Shown: piece by piece, positions 1-7,583 of the stretch
Layout of the letters: each line of letters begins with the position of its first letter
Position numbering within the stretch: the stretch's first letter is position 1
Position numbers and translations under genes: made by a program
Assembly: GCA_029222685.1 (NCBI GenBank)
Contig: JARHVB010000040.1
Location: forward strand, 1-33,843
Source of the DNA: Terripilifer ovatus
GTDB lineage: Bacteria > Pseudomonadota > Alphaproteobacteria > Rhizobiales > Beijerinckiaceae
Direction: 5' to 3'
Length of the DNA stretch: 33,843 bases
Notes under the pieces: generated by a model
The model's input: the letters and a program-made list of their open reading frames with translations, nothing else
Databases searched by the model: none
What the model was told of the DNA's origin: nothing

Positions 1-125
1 GGGACAACACAGCCCCGGCAGCTAAACTTGCCCCAGACAGGCAGCAAAATAAGACCGCGTTCGTCTAAACAACAAGAAATCTCAAAGCTTCACAGGCTCT
101 CAGGGTGAGGGCTTCTGGAAACTTG

Positions 126-1457
126 TTACCGCTTCTTATACCGGCTCACCGGACGCGGCAGCCCGAGGTTCTCCCGCAAGGTCGCACCTTCATATTCCTT
201 GCGGAACAGGCCGCGCTTCTGCAGTTCCGGAATCACCAGATTGCAGAAATCGTCGTGCTGTCCAGGGATATAGGGCGGCATCACGCAGAAGCCGTCGCAG
301 GCATTGGCGGCGAACCAGCTTTCCATATAGTCCGCGACTTTCTTCACGCCGCCATGAATCGAATTCTTGCCGCGCGCACCGGCACAGCGTTCGCCGAGTT
401 GGCGGATGGTGAGATTCTCGCGCTTCGCCATGGCAACGATGCTGTCGAAATGCCCCCTGCTGGCATTGGTCGGCGGAAAATCAGGCAACGGTCCATCGAG
501 CGGATAGGGCGAAAGATCGACACCCCCCAGCATCGTCGACAGAATTTCACGCCCGACGATGGGATGGATCAGCGACTGCAGCCTGTTGAAATCTTCGGCT
601 GCCTTGTCGTCACTCTCGGCCACCACGACACTGATGCCGGGCAGGATTTTCAGGTGGTTAGGATCGCGGTCGTATTTCGCCATCCGGCCTTTGACGTCGT
701 CGTAATAGGCCTTGGCTTCGGGAATGTTGAGATGCGGCGAAAAGATCGCTTCGGCATATGCGGCCGCCAGTTCGCGCCCCTCGTCGGAGCCGCCGGCCTG
801 CACCATGACGGGATAGCCCTGCACCGGGCGCGGGACGTTGAGCGGACCGCGCACCTTGAAGTGCGCCCCCTTGTGGTTGAGATAGTGCATGCGATCGGGC
901 TCGAAGAACAATCCGCTTTCGGTGTCGCGCACGAAAGCGTCGTCATCCCAGCTATCCCACAGGCCCTGCACCACTTCGGCGAACTCGTGCGCGCGTCCGT
1001 AACGCTCGGCATGGTTGGCGACGCGATCACGGCCAAAATTGGCGGCTTCCGCCGGCTGTGACGAGGTGACGAGGTTCCATCCCGCCCGGCCATGGCTGAT
1101 GTGATCGAGCGAGGCGAATTTCCGCGCCAGGGCATAGGGCTCGTTATAAGTGGTGGAAGCCGTGCCGGTGAGACCGATGCGGCTCGTCACCATGGCGAGT
1201 GCGGAGAGCAAGGTCAGCGGTTCGAAATGCGCGACGAACTGGACCGAGCGCGAAATTGCCGCCAGATCGGCATCGCGGGTGGCATTGCCGTCGGCCAGAA
1301 AAATCATGTCGAACTTGGCGCGCTCGGCCGTTCTGGCGATCTCGACATAATGCTCGATGTTGACATGGGCATCGCGTTGCGCCCTCGGGTGGCGCCATGA
1401 GGCCACATGATGCCCGGTCGGATTGAAATAAGCCGCCAGCTTCATCTGTTTGCTCAT
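126..1457 (-). CDS. LLM-class flavin-dependent monooxygenase (NtaA/SnaA/DszA family)
   Basis: A 443-residue bacterial luciferase-like TIM-barrel monooxygenase. Members use reduced flavin from a partner reductase to oxidise small organic substrates such as nitrilotriacetate, EDTA or sulfur compounds. The N-terminus (MKLAAYFNPTGHHVASWRHP), the DMIFLADGNATRD segment and the PVMVQAGGSDEGRELAA stretch are typical of the NtaA/SnaA/DszA branch, and the length fits. I chose the ATG at 1457 because GGGGGAAG lies just upstream; an in-frame ATG at 1490 has no comparable site. No flavin reductase gene is adjacent, so the substrate cannot be inferred. It is transcribed alone, convergent with nothing and downstream of sciP on the same strand but separated from it by a terminator. 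Confidence 0.88.
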   Translation of the reverse strand: MSKQMKLAAYFNPTGHHVASWRHPRAQRDAHVNIEHYVEIARTAERAKFDMIFLADGNATRDADLAAISRSVQFVAHFEPLTLLSALAMVTSRIGLTGTASTTYNEPYALARKFASLDHISHGRAGWNLVTSSQPAEAANFGRDRVANHAERYGRAHEFAEVVQGLWDSWDDDAFVRDTESGLFFEPDRMHYLNHKGAHFKVRGPLNVPRPVQGYPVMVQAGGSDEGRELAAAYAEAIFSPHLNIPEAKAYYDDVKGRMAKYDRDPNHLKILPGISVVVAESDDKAAEDFNRLQSLIHPIVGREILSTMLGGVDLSPYPLDGPLPDFPPTNASRGHFDSIVAMAKRENLTIRQLGERCAGARGKNSIHGGVKKVADYMESWFAANACDGFCVMPPYIPGQHDDFCNLVIPELQKRGLFRKEYEGATLRENLGLPRPVSRYKKR

Positions 1458-1607
1458 TGGCTTCCCCCCGTCTAGCCGAAACGCTGTCATGAACTAAATC
1501 ATCCAGCCGGAGCTGGCCAGATCGCAAGTCCGGATTTTAGTCGAATGCGACAGAAGCGCCGACCACCCGCCACGACGACAAGCATCGGGCGTGGACTGAT
1601 CGTTTCA

Positions 1608-1640
1608 AAGCAAAACGCCGGCCCATGGGACCGGCGCACT
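1608..1640 (-). terminator. Rho-independent terminator of sciP
   Basis: Read on the minus strand, CGCCGG at 1636-1631 pairs perfectly with CCGGCG at 1621-1616. The inner CCC/GGG can extend the stem. It is followed directly by TTTTGCTTTG. It lies 24 bases past the sciP stop codon and separates sciP from the monooxygenase gene. Confidence 0.7.
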
Positions 1641-1659
1641 GTTCTGGAGGAGGAGAATT

Positions 1660-1935
1660 TTACTGGCGGTATTGCTGGATGCGGGTTGTCCGCAGTCCGG
1701 CGAGGCCATGCTGGTCGATGGAAAGCTGCCAGCTCAGAAATTCGTCGACGGTCAGCGTGTAGCGATTACAGGCTTCGTCGAGGGAAAGGAGGCCGCCACG
1801 GACGGCCGCGACCACTTCCGCCTTGCGCCGGATCACCCACCTCTTGGTGGAGGGCGGCGGCAGATCGGCTATCGTTAACGGACTTCCGTCGGGTCCGATG
1901 ACGTATTTTACCCTCGGACGATGGGGTTCGCTCAT
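1660..1935 (-). CDS. sciP: CtrA inhibitor SciP (DUF1153)
   Basis: A 91-residue protein with the invariant opening MSEPHRPRVKYVIGPDGSPL followed by a helix-turn-helix-like region (KRWVIRRKAEVVAAVRGGLL, then LDEACNRYTLTVDEFLSWQ). This is the DUF1153/SciP family. In Caulobacter, SciP binds CtrA and blocks its activation of promoters, helping to order the cell cycle; family members are conserved across Alphaproteobacteria. The length is normal and the gene looks intact. It stands alone, with a terminator behind it and a CtrA-like box upstream. The identification rests on strong whole-length sequence recognition; the role in this organism is by analogy. Confidence 0.93.
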   Translation of the reverse strand: MSEPHRPRVKYVIGPDGSPLTIADLPPPSTKRWVIRRKAEVVAAVRGGLLSLDEACNRYTLTVDEFLSWQLSIDQHGLAGLRTTRIQQYRQ

Positions 1936-1997
1936 GTCACTTACTCACATACGCTAAAGTAACCCAAACTCATGAGTGAGACTGTACGGACCGCGAT

Positions 1998-2012
1998 TTA
2001 AGATTTGCCTAA
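1998..2012. promoter_or_regulatory. Candidate CtrA-binding box upstream of sciP
   Basis: The sequence TTAA-GATTTGC-CTAA matches the CtrA consensus TTAA-N7-TTAA at 7 of 8 fixed positions. It lies 63 to 77 bases upstream of the sciP start codon. In Caulobacter sciP is itself activated by CtrA, so the position is meaningful, but a single near-match in an AT-richer gap can arise by chance. Confidence 0.4.
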
Positions 2013-2299
2013 ATGAGGCGAGCGCTTTTGCCGCGAAAAATACCTCAAACCCCTTCTATTTATTGCTAAACTCTTGATGATGCCGATTTTGCGTGCCCGT
2101 TCGGCACAAGTTGGAGCTTCTCGTTAACCATAAATTTGGGCGGCCGGATTTTGGCCATGATTATCCGCTTTGCCGGCGGTGCGCCGGATCGATGCCGGAG
2201 CCTGGCGCCGAAGCCGGCGGCAGAACCAACGCATTCCTGTTGCTTTTGCGCCAGGAATGGTCTTTTTCAACGATCCGTTTCCAAAGATCGATCGCAACC

Positions 2300-3577
2300 A
2301 TGCTCTCCGCCCGTGGCCCGACCGCGTTGCCGCTCAACTCCCTTGGCCTCAACTCCCTTGGCCTCAACTCCCTCGGGCTCAACTCCCTTGGGCTTGCCAA
2401 GCCGGTGGCGGAAACGCGCGTGGTCGTGGCCATGTCGGGCGGCGTCGATTCGTCTGTCGTCGCGGCGCTTCTGGCCCGCGAAGGCTATGATGTCGTCGGG
2501 GTCACCCTGCAGCTTTACGATCATGGCGCGGCCACCCACCGCAAGGGGGCCTGCTGCGCCGGCCAGGACATCCATGACGCCCGCCGCGTCGCCGAACGCA
2601 TCGGCATCCCTCACTATGTGCTCAACTATGAGGGTCGGTTCCGCGAGAAGGTGATCGACGCCTTCGCGGATTCCTATCTTGCCGGCGAGACGCCGATCCC
2701 CTGCGTCGCCTGCAACCAGCACATCAAATTCGTCGATCTCTTCGAGACGGCCGTCGATCTCGGCGCCGACCTGCTCGCTACCGGCCATTATATTTCGTCG
2801 CAGGCGGTTGCCGGAGCTGCCGATAGCGCCGAGCGCGGCCTGTTCCGCGCCGCCGACGCCGATCGCGACCAGAGCTATTTCCTGTTCGCCACGACGCGCG
2901 AGCAGTTGCGCATGCTGCGGTTTCCCCTCGGCGACACACCGAAGGCCCAGGTTCGCGAGCTGGCGCATGAATTCGGACTGACGGTCGCCGAAAAGCCCGA
3001 CAGCCAGGACATCTGCTTCGTGCCGTCGGGCAAATATTCCGATCTGATCGAAAAGCTGCGCCCGGCCGCCAGCGAGCCCGGCGATATCGTTCATATCGAC
3101 GGCCGCGTGCTCGGTCGCCATAACGGCATCCTGCGCTATACGATCGGCCAGCGCCGCGGCATCGGCATTGCCGACCATCTGGCGACCCAGGGCGTCCCCC
3201 TCTACGTTGTGCGCCTCGATGCCGCCAGGCGCCAGGTCATCGTCGGCCCGCGCGAGGCCCTGGCGACCCGTGCCGTGCATCTGCGCGACGTCAACTGGAT
3301 CGGCGACGGCAGCTTCGACGCCCTGCCGGAAGCCGGTGTAGAGATCGCCGCGCGGCTGCGTTCGACCCGTGCGCCTGCGCCCGCCGTGCTGCGGCGCAAT
3401 GCTGCGGGCGAGGCCGTGGTCGAATTGCTGTCCGGCGAAGACGGCGTTTCGCCCGGCCAGGCCTGCGTTTTCTATGAAAACACCTCGCCCCGGGCGCGCG
3501 TGCTCGGCGGCGGCTTCATCCGTGCGACGGAATCTGTCGCGCCGCGGGCTGCCTCAATCGCCTCTGCACATGCCTGA
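2300..3577 (+). CDS. mnmA: tRNA 2-thiouridine(34) synthase MnmA
   Basis: MnmA transfers sulfur to U34 of tRNA-Lys, -Glu and -Gln in the cytoplasm. The ATP PP-loop SGGVDSS is at residues 46-52. The two catalytic cysteines are C138 (ACNQHIKF) and C239 (DSQDICFVPSG). The rest of the 425-residue protein is collinear with alphaproteobacterial MnmA. I chose the ATG at 2300; the frame stays open upstream to 2093, but that part does not resemble MnmA. The N-terminus is odd: residues 12-31 are four copies of LNSLG encoded by a 15-bp tandem repeat. The usual rhizobial N-terminus, as I recall it, has one NSLDL-like copy right after the start, so this looks like an expansion. Confidence 0.95.
   Translation: MLSARGPTALPLNSLGLNSLGLNSLGLNSLGLAKPVAETRVVVAMSGGVDSSVVAALLAREGYDVVGVTLQLYDHGAATHRKGACCAGQDIHDARRVAERIGIPHYVLNYEGRFREKVIDAFADSYLAGETPIPCVACNQHIKFVDLFETAVDLGADLLATGHYISSQAVAGAADSAERGLFRAADADRDQSYFLFATTREQLRMLRFPLGDTPKAQVRELAHEFGLTVAEKPDSQDICFVPSGKYSDLIEKLRPAASEPGDIVHIDGRVLGRHNGILRYTIGQRRGIGIADHLATQGVPLYVVRLDAARRQVIVGPREALATRAVHLRDVNWIGDGSFDALPEAGVEIAARLRSTRAPAPAVLRRNAAGEAVVELLSGEDGVSPGQACVFYENTSPRARVLGGGFIRATESVAPRAASIASAHA
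2333..2392 (+). repeat. 15-bp tandem repeat, four copies, in mnmA
   Basis: The unit CTCAACTCCCTTGGC occurs at 2333-2347 and 2348-2362. It recurs with one or two changes at 2363-2377 (CTCAACTCCCTCGGG) and 2378-2392 (CTCAACTCCCTTGGG). The unit is a multiple of three and in frame, giving LNSLG four times before the PP-loop domain. Confidence 0.97.
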
Positions 3578-3701
3578 CGCTTTTTTCCGCCGCTTATGCT
3601 TGCAGTCGGACTGCCTTCCGGGCAAGCATCACGCATGAGCTGCCGCTTGGCTGCCATGCAGGTTGGTAATACCCGAGCAGGGTGTGGCGAAGCAGATCCG
3701 A

Positions 3702-4361
3702 ATGACCAAAGCGGACGACACGCGCGTACAGACAATCACGAATTCCCACGTGGAAGACGCTTATGCGCGCTGGGCTCCGGTCTATGACAAGGTGTTCACC
3801 CTCGTCATGCGGCCGGGGCGCAAGGCCGCTGCCGCGGCCGTCAATCGCTTATCCGGCCGGGTGCTCGATGTCGGCGTCGGCACCGGCCTCGAACTGCCGA
3901 TGTTTGGCGATCAGGTGAAGATCACCGGCATCGACCTGTCGGCGCCCATGCTCGATATCGCCCGCCAGAGGGTCGCCGCTCTCGGCTTGCGCAATGTCGA
4001 GGATCTGAAGGTCATGGACGCCATGAACCTCGAATTCGCCGACGGCAGTTTCGATGCCGCCGTCACCCCCTATGTCATCACCACCGTGCCAGATCCGGCC
4101 CGCACCATGGACGAGATGGCCAGGGTCGTGCGTCCCGGCGGCGAGATCATCATCGTCAATCACATCGGCGCGGAAAGCGGCCCCATCGCCTGGATCGAGG
4201 CCTTCATGGGCGGCCACGCGCACAAGCTCGGCTGGCGACCGCAATTCCCCTGGTCGGTGATCGGCGACTGGATCGCCAAACGGCCGGACATCGAACTGCT
4301 CGAGCGCCGGACACTCGCCCCGCTCGGCCTGTTCACGCTCGTGCGGCTGCGGCGGAAATAA
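3702..4361 (+). CDS. pmtA: PmtA-like phosphatidylethanolamine N-methyltransferase
   Basis: A 219-residue class I SAM-dependent methyltransferase. The glycine-rich SAM loop VLDVGVGTGLELP is at about residues 54-66, followed by the acidic GIDLSAPMLDIAR strand. The AYARWAPVYD opening and the late NHIG...HKLGWRPQF segment resemble the Rhodobacter/Sinorhizobium PmtA type, which makes phosphatidylcholine by methylating phosphatidylethanolamine three times at the inner membrane. The ATG at 3702 is preferred over a TTG at 3663 because the family starts near here; no strong ribosome site decides it. A more general phospholipid or ubiquinone-type methyltransferase is the alternative. Confidence 0.78.
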   Translation: MTKADDTRVQTITNSHVEDAYARWAPVYDKVFTLVMRPGRKAAAAAVNRLSGRVLDVGVGTGLELPMFGDQVKITGIDLSAPMLDIARQRVAALGLRNVEDLKVMDAMNLEFADGSFDAAVTPYVITTVPDPARTMDEMARVVRPGGEIIIVNHIGAESGPIAWIEAFMGGHAHKLGWRPQFPWSVIGDWIAKRPDIELLERRTLAPLGLFTLVRLRRK

Positions 4362-4373
4362 TTTCCCCTTCCC

Positions 4374-5897
4374 TCACGCCCCATCGCCATCGAGAAACAG
4401 CTGATAGGCCGGGTTCTGCGTCTCGTCCCAATAGGGATAGCCGAGCTCGTCGAGGAATGTGAGGAACTGCGGCCGGTCCGCCTCCGGCACCTGGATGCCG
4501 GCCAGCACGCGGCCGAAATCGGCGCCATGGTTGCGATAGTGGAACAGCGAGATATTCCACGCCTGCCGCAGGCCTTCGAGAAACTTCAGCAGCGCGCCGG
4601 GACGTTCGGGAAACTGGAAACGATAGACCAGTTCGTCGCGCAGGCTTGCGGCCCGCCCGCCCACCATGTAGCGCACATGCAGTCTCGCCAGTTCATTGTC
4701 AGTCATGTCGACGACCGCATGGCCGGTCTGCTGCAGCAGATCGATGATCTGCTGCTTTTCAACGTCGCCCTGCTTGAGCTTGATGCCGACGAATATCTGC
4801 GCCGCCGCGCTATGGGCGTAGCGATAATTGAACTCGGTGATGAAACGGTCGCCGAGCAGGCGGATGAAAGCACGATAGCTGCCGGGCACTTCGGGAATCG
4901 TCACCGCCAGCAATGCCTCGCCGCGCTCGCCGATCTCGGCGCGTTCGGCGACGTGCCGCAGGCGGTCGAAATTGACATTGGCACCGGAATTGATCGCGAT
5001 CAGCGGACCCTCCGGCGCGCCGCCTTCATCGACATGGCGGCGCAGCCCCGCCAGAGCCAACGCCCCGGCAGGCTCGGCGATTGCGCGGGTGTCGTCGAAA
5101 ATATCCTTGATGGCGGCGCAGATCTCGTCGGTCGTGACGATCACGATGCCGTCGAGCAGTTCGTTGCACAGGCGGAAGGTCTCGTCGCCGACCTTGCGCA
5201 CCGCAACGCCGTCGGTGAACAGGCCCACCTGGCCGAGATCGACCGGGCCGCCGGCGACGATGGCGGCCGCCATGCTCGCCGCGTCCTGCGGCTCGACGCC
5301 GAAGATTTTCACCTCCGGCCGCAGAAACTTCACATAGGCCGCGATGCCCGCCGCCAGGCCGCCGCCGCCGATCGGAATGTAGATCGCCCCGATCGGACCC
5401 GGCCGCTGGCGCAGCAATTCGACGCCGATCGTCCCCTGCCCGGCGATGACGTCGGGATCGTCGAAGGGGTGGATGAACACCAGGCCGTGGCGAGCCGCCA
5501 GCTCGACCGCATGGTCGCGCGCCGCATCGAAACCTTCGCCGTACAGCACGACCTCGCCGCCGAGGTCGGCGACGGCCCTGACCTTGATGTCCGGTGTCGT
5601 GATCGCCATGACGATGACGGCGCGGATGCCGAGGCGCGTCGCCGACAGCGCCACGCCCTGGGCATGATTGCCGGCGGAAGCACAGATCACGCCCCTGGCC
5701 CGCTCCGCCGGACTCAGCGAGGCGATCTTGTTGTGGGCGCCCCTGATCTTGAACGAGAAGACGGGCTGCAGATCCTCGCGCTTGAGCAGCACGTCGACGC
5801 CCAGCCGGGCGGAGAGCTGCAGCATCGGCTCCAGCGGCGTTTCCTGCGCCACATCGTACACGGCCGAGGTCAATATGCGCCGGACATAGTCCTGCAT
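4374..5897 (-). CDS. ilvA: Threonine ammonia-lyase, biosynthetic
   Basis: A 507-residue PLP enzyme converting threonine to 2-oxobutanoate, the first committed step of isoleucine synthesis. The PLP lysine is K50 in SFKIRGAHNK. The phosphate-binding loop PIGGGGLAAG and the substrate loop ASAGNHAQG are present. Two C-terminal ACT-like regulatory regions (from about residue 330) mark the long, isoleucine-inhibited biosynthetic type, and the length agrees. The start at 5897 is preceded by AAGGA. The gene is convergent with pmtA, leaving only 12 bases between their stops. It is intact. Confidence 0.95.
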   Translation of the reverse strand: MQDYVRRILTSAVYDVAQETPLEPMLQLSARLGVDVLLKREDLQPVFSFKIRGAHNKIASLSPAERARGVICASAGNHAQGVALSATRLGIRAVIVMAITTPDIKVRAVADLGGEVVLYGEGFDAARDHAVELAARHGLVFIHPFDDPDVIAGQGTIGVELLRQRPGPIGAIYIPIGGGGLAAGIAAYVKFLRPEVKIFGVEPQDAASMAAAIVAGGPVDLGQVGLFTDGVAVRKVGDETFRLCNELLDGIVIVTTDEICAAIKDIFDDTRAIAEPAGALALAGLRRHVDEGGAPEGPLIAINSGANVNFDRLRHVAERAEIGERGEALLAVTIPEVPGSYRAFIRLLGDRFITEFNYRYAHSAAAQIFVGIKLKQGDVEKQQIIDLLQQTGHAVVDMTDNELARLHVRYMVGGRAASLRDELVYRFQFPERPGALLKFLEGLRQAWNISLFHYRNHGADFGRVLAGIQVPEADRPQFLTFLDELGYPYWDETQNPAYQLFLDGDGA

Positions 5898-6014
5898 GGC
5901 TGTATTCCTTTGAGTCGGGGGGTGTTTTGGAGCCCGCACCGGCGCCGATCAAGCAGTTTCCGCTGGAAAGGCATCGAAGCCGCGGAATTTCGACGCCGGG
6001 CAGCCCGCACTTGC

Positions 6015-6043
6015 TTGACACTCCGGGCGCGACGACCCTATAC
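6015..6043 (+). promoter_or_regulatory. Sigma-70 promoter of tRNA-Met
   Basis: A perfect -35 hexamer TTGACA (6015-6020) and a -10 hexamer CTATAC (6038-6043) are separated by 17 bases. The predicted transcription start, near 6050, is about 50 bases before the mature tRNA. Confidence 0.7.
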
Positions 6044-6100
6044 CCGCTCGCATCCGTCATCCGCCCCAGCCTTGGCTGCGCACGGGCCGGATAACCCTGT

Positions 6101-6177
6101 GGCGGGGTAGCTCAGCTGGTTAGAGCACGGGAATCATAATCCTGGGGTCGGGGGTTCGAGTCCCTCCTCCGCTACCA
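6101..6177 (+). tRNA. tRNA-Met (CAT), elongator
   Basis: A 77-nt cloverleaf with encoded CCA. The acceptor arm GGCGGGG/CTCCGCT includes G1-U72 and G6-U67 wobbles. The D arm is GCTC/GAGC, the anticodon stem CGGGA/TCCTG has loop ATCATAA (anticodon CAT), and the T arm is GGGGG-TTCGAGT-CCCTC. It lacks the three consecutive G-C pairs in the anticodon stem and the C1-A72 mismatch of the initiator tRNA. Its sequence is that of alphaproteobacterial elongator tRNA-Met rather than tRNA-Ile2. Its 3' end doubles as one of two 19-bp direct repeats. Confidence 0.96.
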
Positions 6178-6184
6178 CTCGGAC
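6166..6184 (+). repeat. Putative attachment repeat within the tRNA-Met 3' end
   Basis: The 19-base sequence CCTCCGCTACCACTCGGAC covers the last 12 bases of the tRNA gene and 7 bases beyond. It recurs perfectly and in the same orientation at 8173-8191. A direct repeat of a tRNA 3' end is the usual footprint of integration by a tyrosine recombinase. Confidence 0.75.
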
Positions 6185-6310
6185 ACACCCCCCCCGGCAC
6201 GCTCATGGGATTCAAGAGCTTGCCTAGCCAGCCCCGAAGCTCGGACTCGATCGATTCCCCTGGCCGTTTCCGGTTCGTCCGGAGCGGGACTTTTTGTTGC
6301 GCGCCTGATT

Positions 6311-7087
6311 TCAAATGGCCGTATCGCGAACCCCTCCGGCAACTACTTCCTCGATGAGTTTTTTGGGCCAAGTAATTCCCAGTTGGGGGTCATCAAGCGT
6401 TGGTGTCTTGAGCCGGCCGGAATATATGCCAACGAAGGATGTATTGGCCCCAGCGGCAATGTTGATGCTTCCGTCTTGAGCCGTGAATGTGCCGTTCGTT
6501 CGGAAAATAACAGGCGCACCGGACATGCCCGCACGGGTTGCGGAATCAATCAACATATAGTCGTCGCCCTGCGCCGCGAAATCCGGCTCCGTTGCGATGC
6601 TGCCTCTTTTCCAAATGGGGAAACCGCCTCTGGTAAGCCCTGTCGGAAAACCTAAGATGAAAACTTCAGCGCCCACGCCGACTATTGCGGGGGTCTCTTG
6701 TGCATCGTTGATTGCATATATTCTTACATCATAACCGGGAGTGATGGCGATGGCAGCAATGTCGACGGCGTGCTTGCGCGTGGGGTGAACAAACCAAATT
6801 GGTGTCCCGTCTTTGTCGTAAAGATCAACATCAGTGCTGATCTTATTTCCCACGGTCTCATGGCCGCACCAGATGCGCAACTTGTTTGGGATTGCAGCTT
6901 GGGAGTGAATTGGCTTCTCGTCATCGGTGCGCCGCCCTGACAGGTTGTGCCAGTTGGTGATCAGAAAATTTTGCTTCTGATGCAACCAGAAGAAAGCCGT
7001 GCCGATCGCTAACTTGGTCTCGTCGTAAAGGGGCTCGATCGGTATTGCTGTAAAGGAATAATTGTCAATCTTGGCCAACGGTTGCAT
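6311..7087 (-). CDS. Trypsin-like serine peptidase
   Basis: A 258-residue protein with a complete chymotrypsin-fold catalytic triad: H47 in TNWHNLSG, D109 in AVDIAAI and S189 in AGMSGAPV. There is no signal peptide, PDZ domain or membrane segment, so it is a stand-alone cytosolic Trypsin_2-type enzyme rather than DegP/HtrA. GGAGG lies 9 bases before the ATG and falls inside the tail of the upstream ligD remnant. The gene is the only clearly intact enzyme in the tRNA-Met insert and its codon use is less GC-biased than its neighbours. Stand-alone trypsin-like peptidases occur in accessory and defence-linked loci, but nothing here shows a target. Confidence 0.85.
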   Translation of the reverse strand: MQPLAKIDNYSFTAIPIEPLYDETKLAIGTAFFWLHQKQNFLITNWHNLSGRRTDDEKPIHSQAAIPNKLRIWCGHETVGNKISTDVDLYDKDGTPIWFVHPTRKHAVDIAAIAITPGYDVRIYAINDAQETPAIVGVGAEVFILGFPTGLTRGGFPIWKRGSIATEPDFAAQGDDYMLIDSATRAGMSGAPVIFRTNGTFTAQDGSINIAAGANTSFVGIYSGRLKTPTLDDPQLGITWPKKLIEEVVAGGVRDTAI

Positions 7088-7090
7088 TCT

Positions 7091-7216
7091 TTATCGCCTC
7101 CCCACTTCGCGCCCCGGCTTATCCTCGCACAACGCCTCAAACGACGTCTGCCGCAGCACAGCGCCCTTTTCCCATTTTGCGTAGTTGATCTCGGCAACCA
7201 GCTTCGGTTTCACCTA
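7091..7216 (-). pseudogene. Remnant of LigD (ATP-dependent DNA ligase) C-terminus
   Basis: Read on the minus strand from 7213, this encodes 40 codons beginning VKPKLVAEINYAKW and continuing LRQTSFEALCEDKPGREV before a TAA at 7091. This is the C-terminal OB-fold end of the LigD ligase domain, which normally reads WVKP.LVAE...R..SF.GLREDKP..EV. The codon just before VKP is TAG (7214-7216), where the family has tryptophan (TGG), so a nonsense change is likely. The rest of the ligase is missing upstream. LigD works with Ku in non-homologous end joining; no Ku gene is present here. Confidence 0.75.
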
Positions 7217-7391
7217 ATGCATGCCGCCGACCGCAGCTTCTTGGCGAGCCCGCCACCTTCCTTCGGAAACGATCGGGGCAGCATAGGGCGGAGACGGGAA
7301 CCGGTTTTGGCAGGGCGGGAATAGCTCATGATCTCTTGCTCCATGATCCCCACCATAGGCAGCGGGAAACAGGAGCGGCCCCATCAGAGAG

Positions 7392-7526
7392 TCAAGAACA
7401 AAACAAGAGCATCCCGCAGCCGGAATCGCCTCGGTGCATGTCGGCTTTTGGGTCGAACTGCATGGCTATCCACTCATCGATCGCCCGCGCAAGGTCTGGC
7501 GGTAATTCACGATAATCGAATGTCAT
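7392..7526 (-). pseudogene. Frameshifted ribbon-helix-helix-like small protein
   Basis: An ATG at 7526 opens a 44-codon frame, MTFDYRELPPDLARAIDEWI and on through FDPK, then loses sense and stops at 7392. Dropping one A from the AAAA run right after FDP restores PKPTCTEAI in the other frame. That resembles the PTRSEAIRRL helix of ribbon-helix-helix DNA-binding proteins, and reading onward gives FVLDSL. I infer a small decayed RHH regulator or antitoxin-like gene. There is a weak GAGG upstream. The family resemblance is from memory and short, so confidence is modest. The sequence between this and 7216 holds only a 48-codon minus-strand frame that I do not recognise. Confidence 0.42.
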
Positions 7527-7583
7527 GCCGGGCCTCGCCTGTGCTATTTAAAGAAAATAATTGCGCACACGGGGCACTGTGTA

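Noticed and set aside
2093..2299. Upstream extension of the mnmA frame
   Set aside because: It is open but unlike MnmA, starts from a weak codon and has no ribosome site; the ATG at 2300 fits better.
4527..6110. Long open frame opposite ilvA
   Set aside because: It is a mirror of the GC-rich ilvA codons; ilvA has all family motifs and the opposing frame resembles nothing.
6101..6177. tRNA-fMet or tRNA-Ile2 for the CAT anticodon tRNA
   Set aside because: The initiator features (C1-A72 mismatch, three G-C pairs in the anticodon stem) are absent and the sequence follows elongator tRNA-Met.
6266..6300. Possible terminator for the tRNA-Met transcript
   Set aside because: TCCGG-TTCGT-CCGGA is only a 5-6 bp stem and 7 bases separate it from the TTTTT run, too weak to list as a feature.
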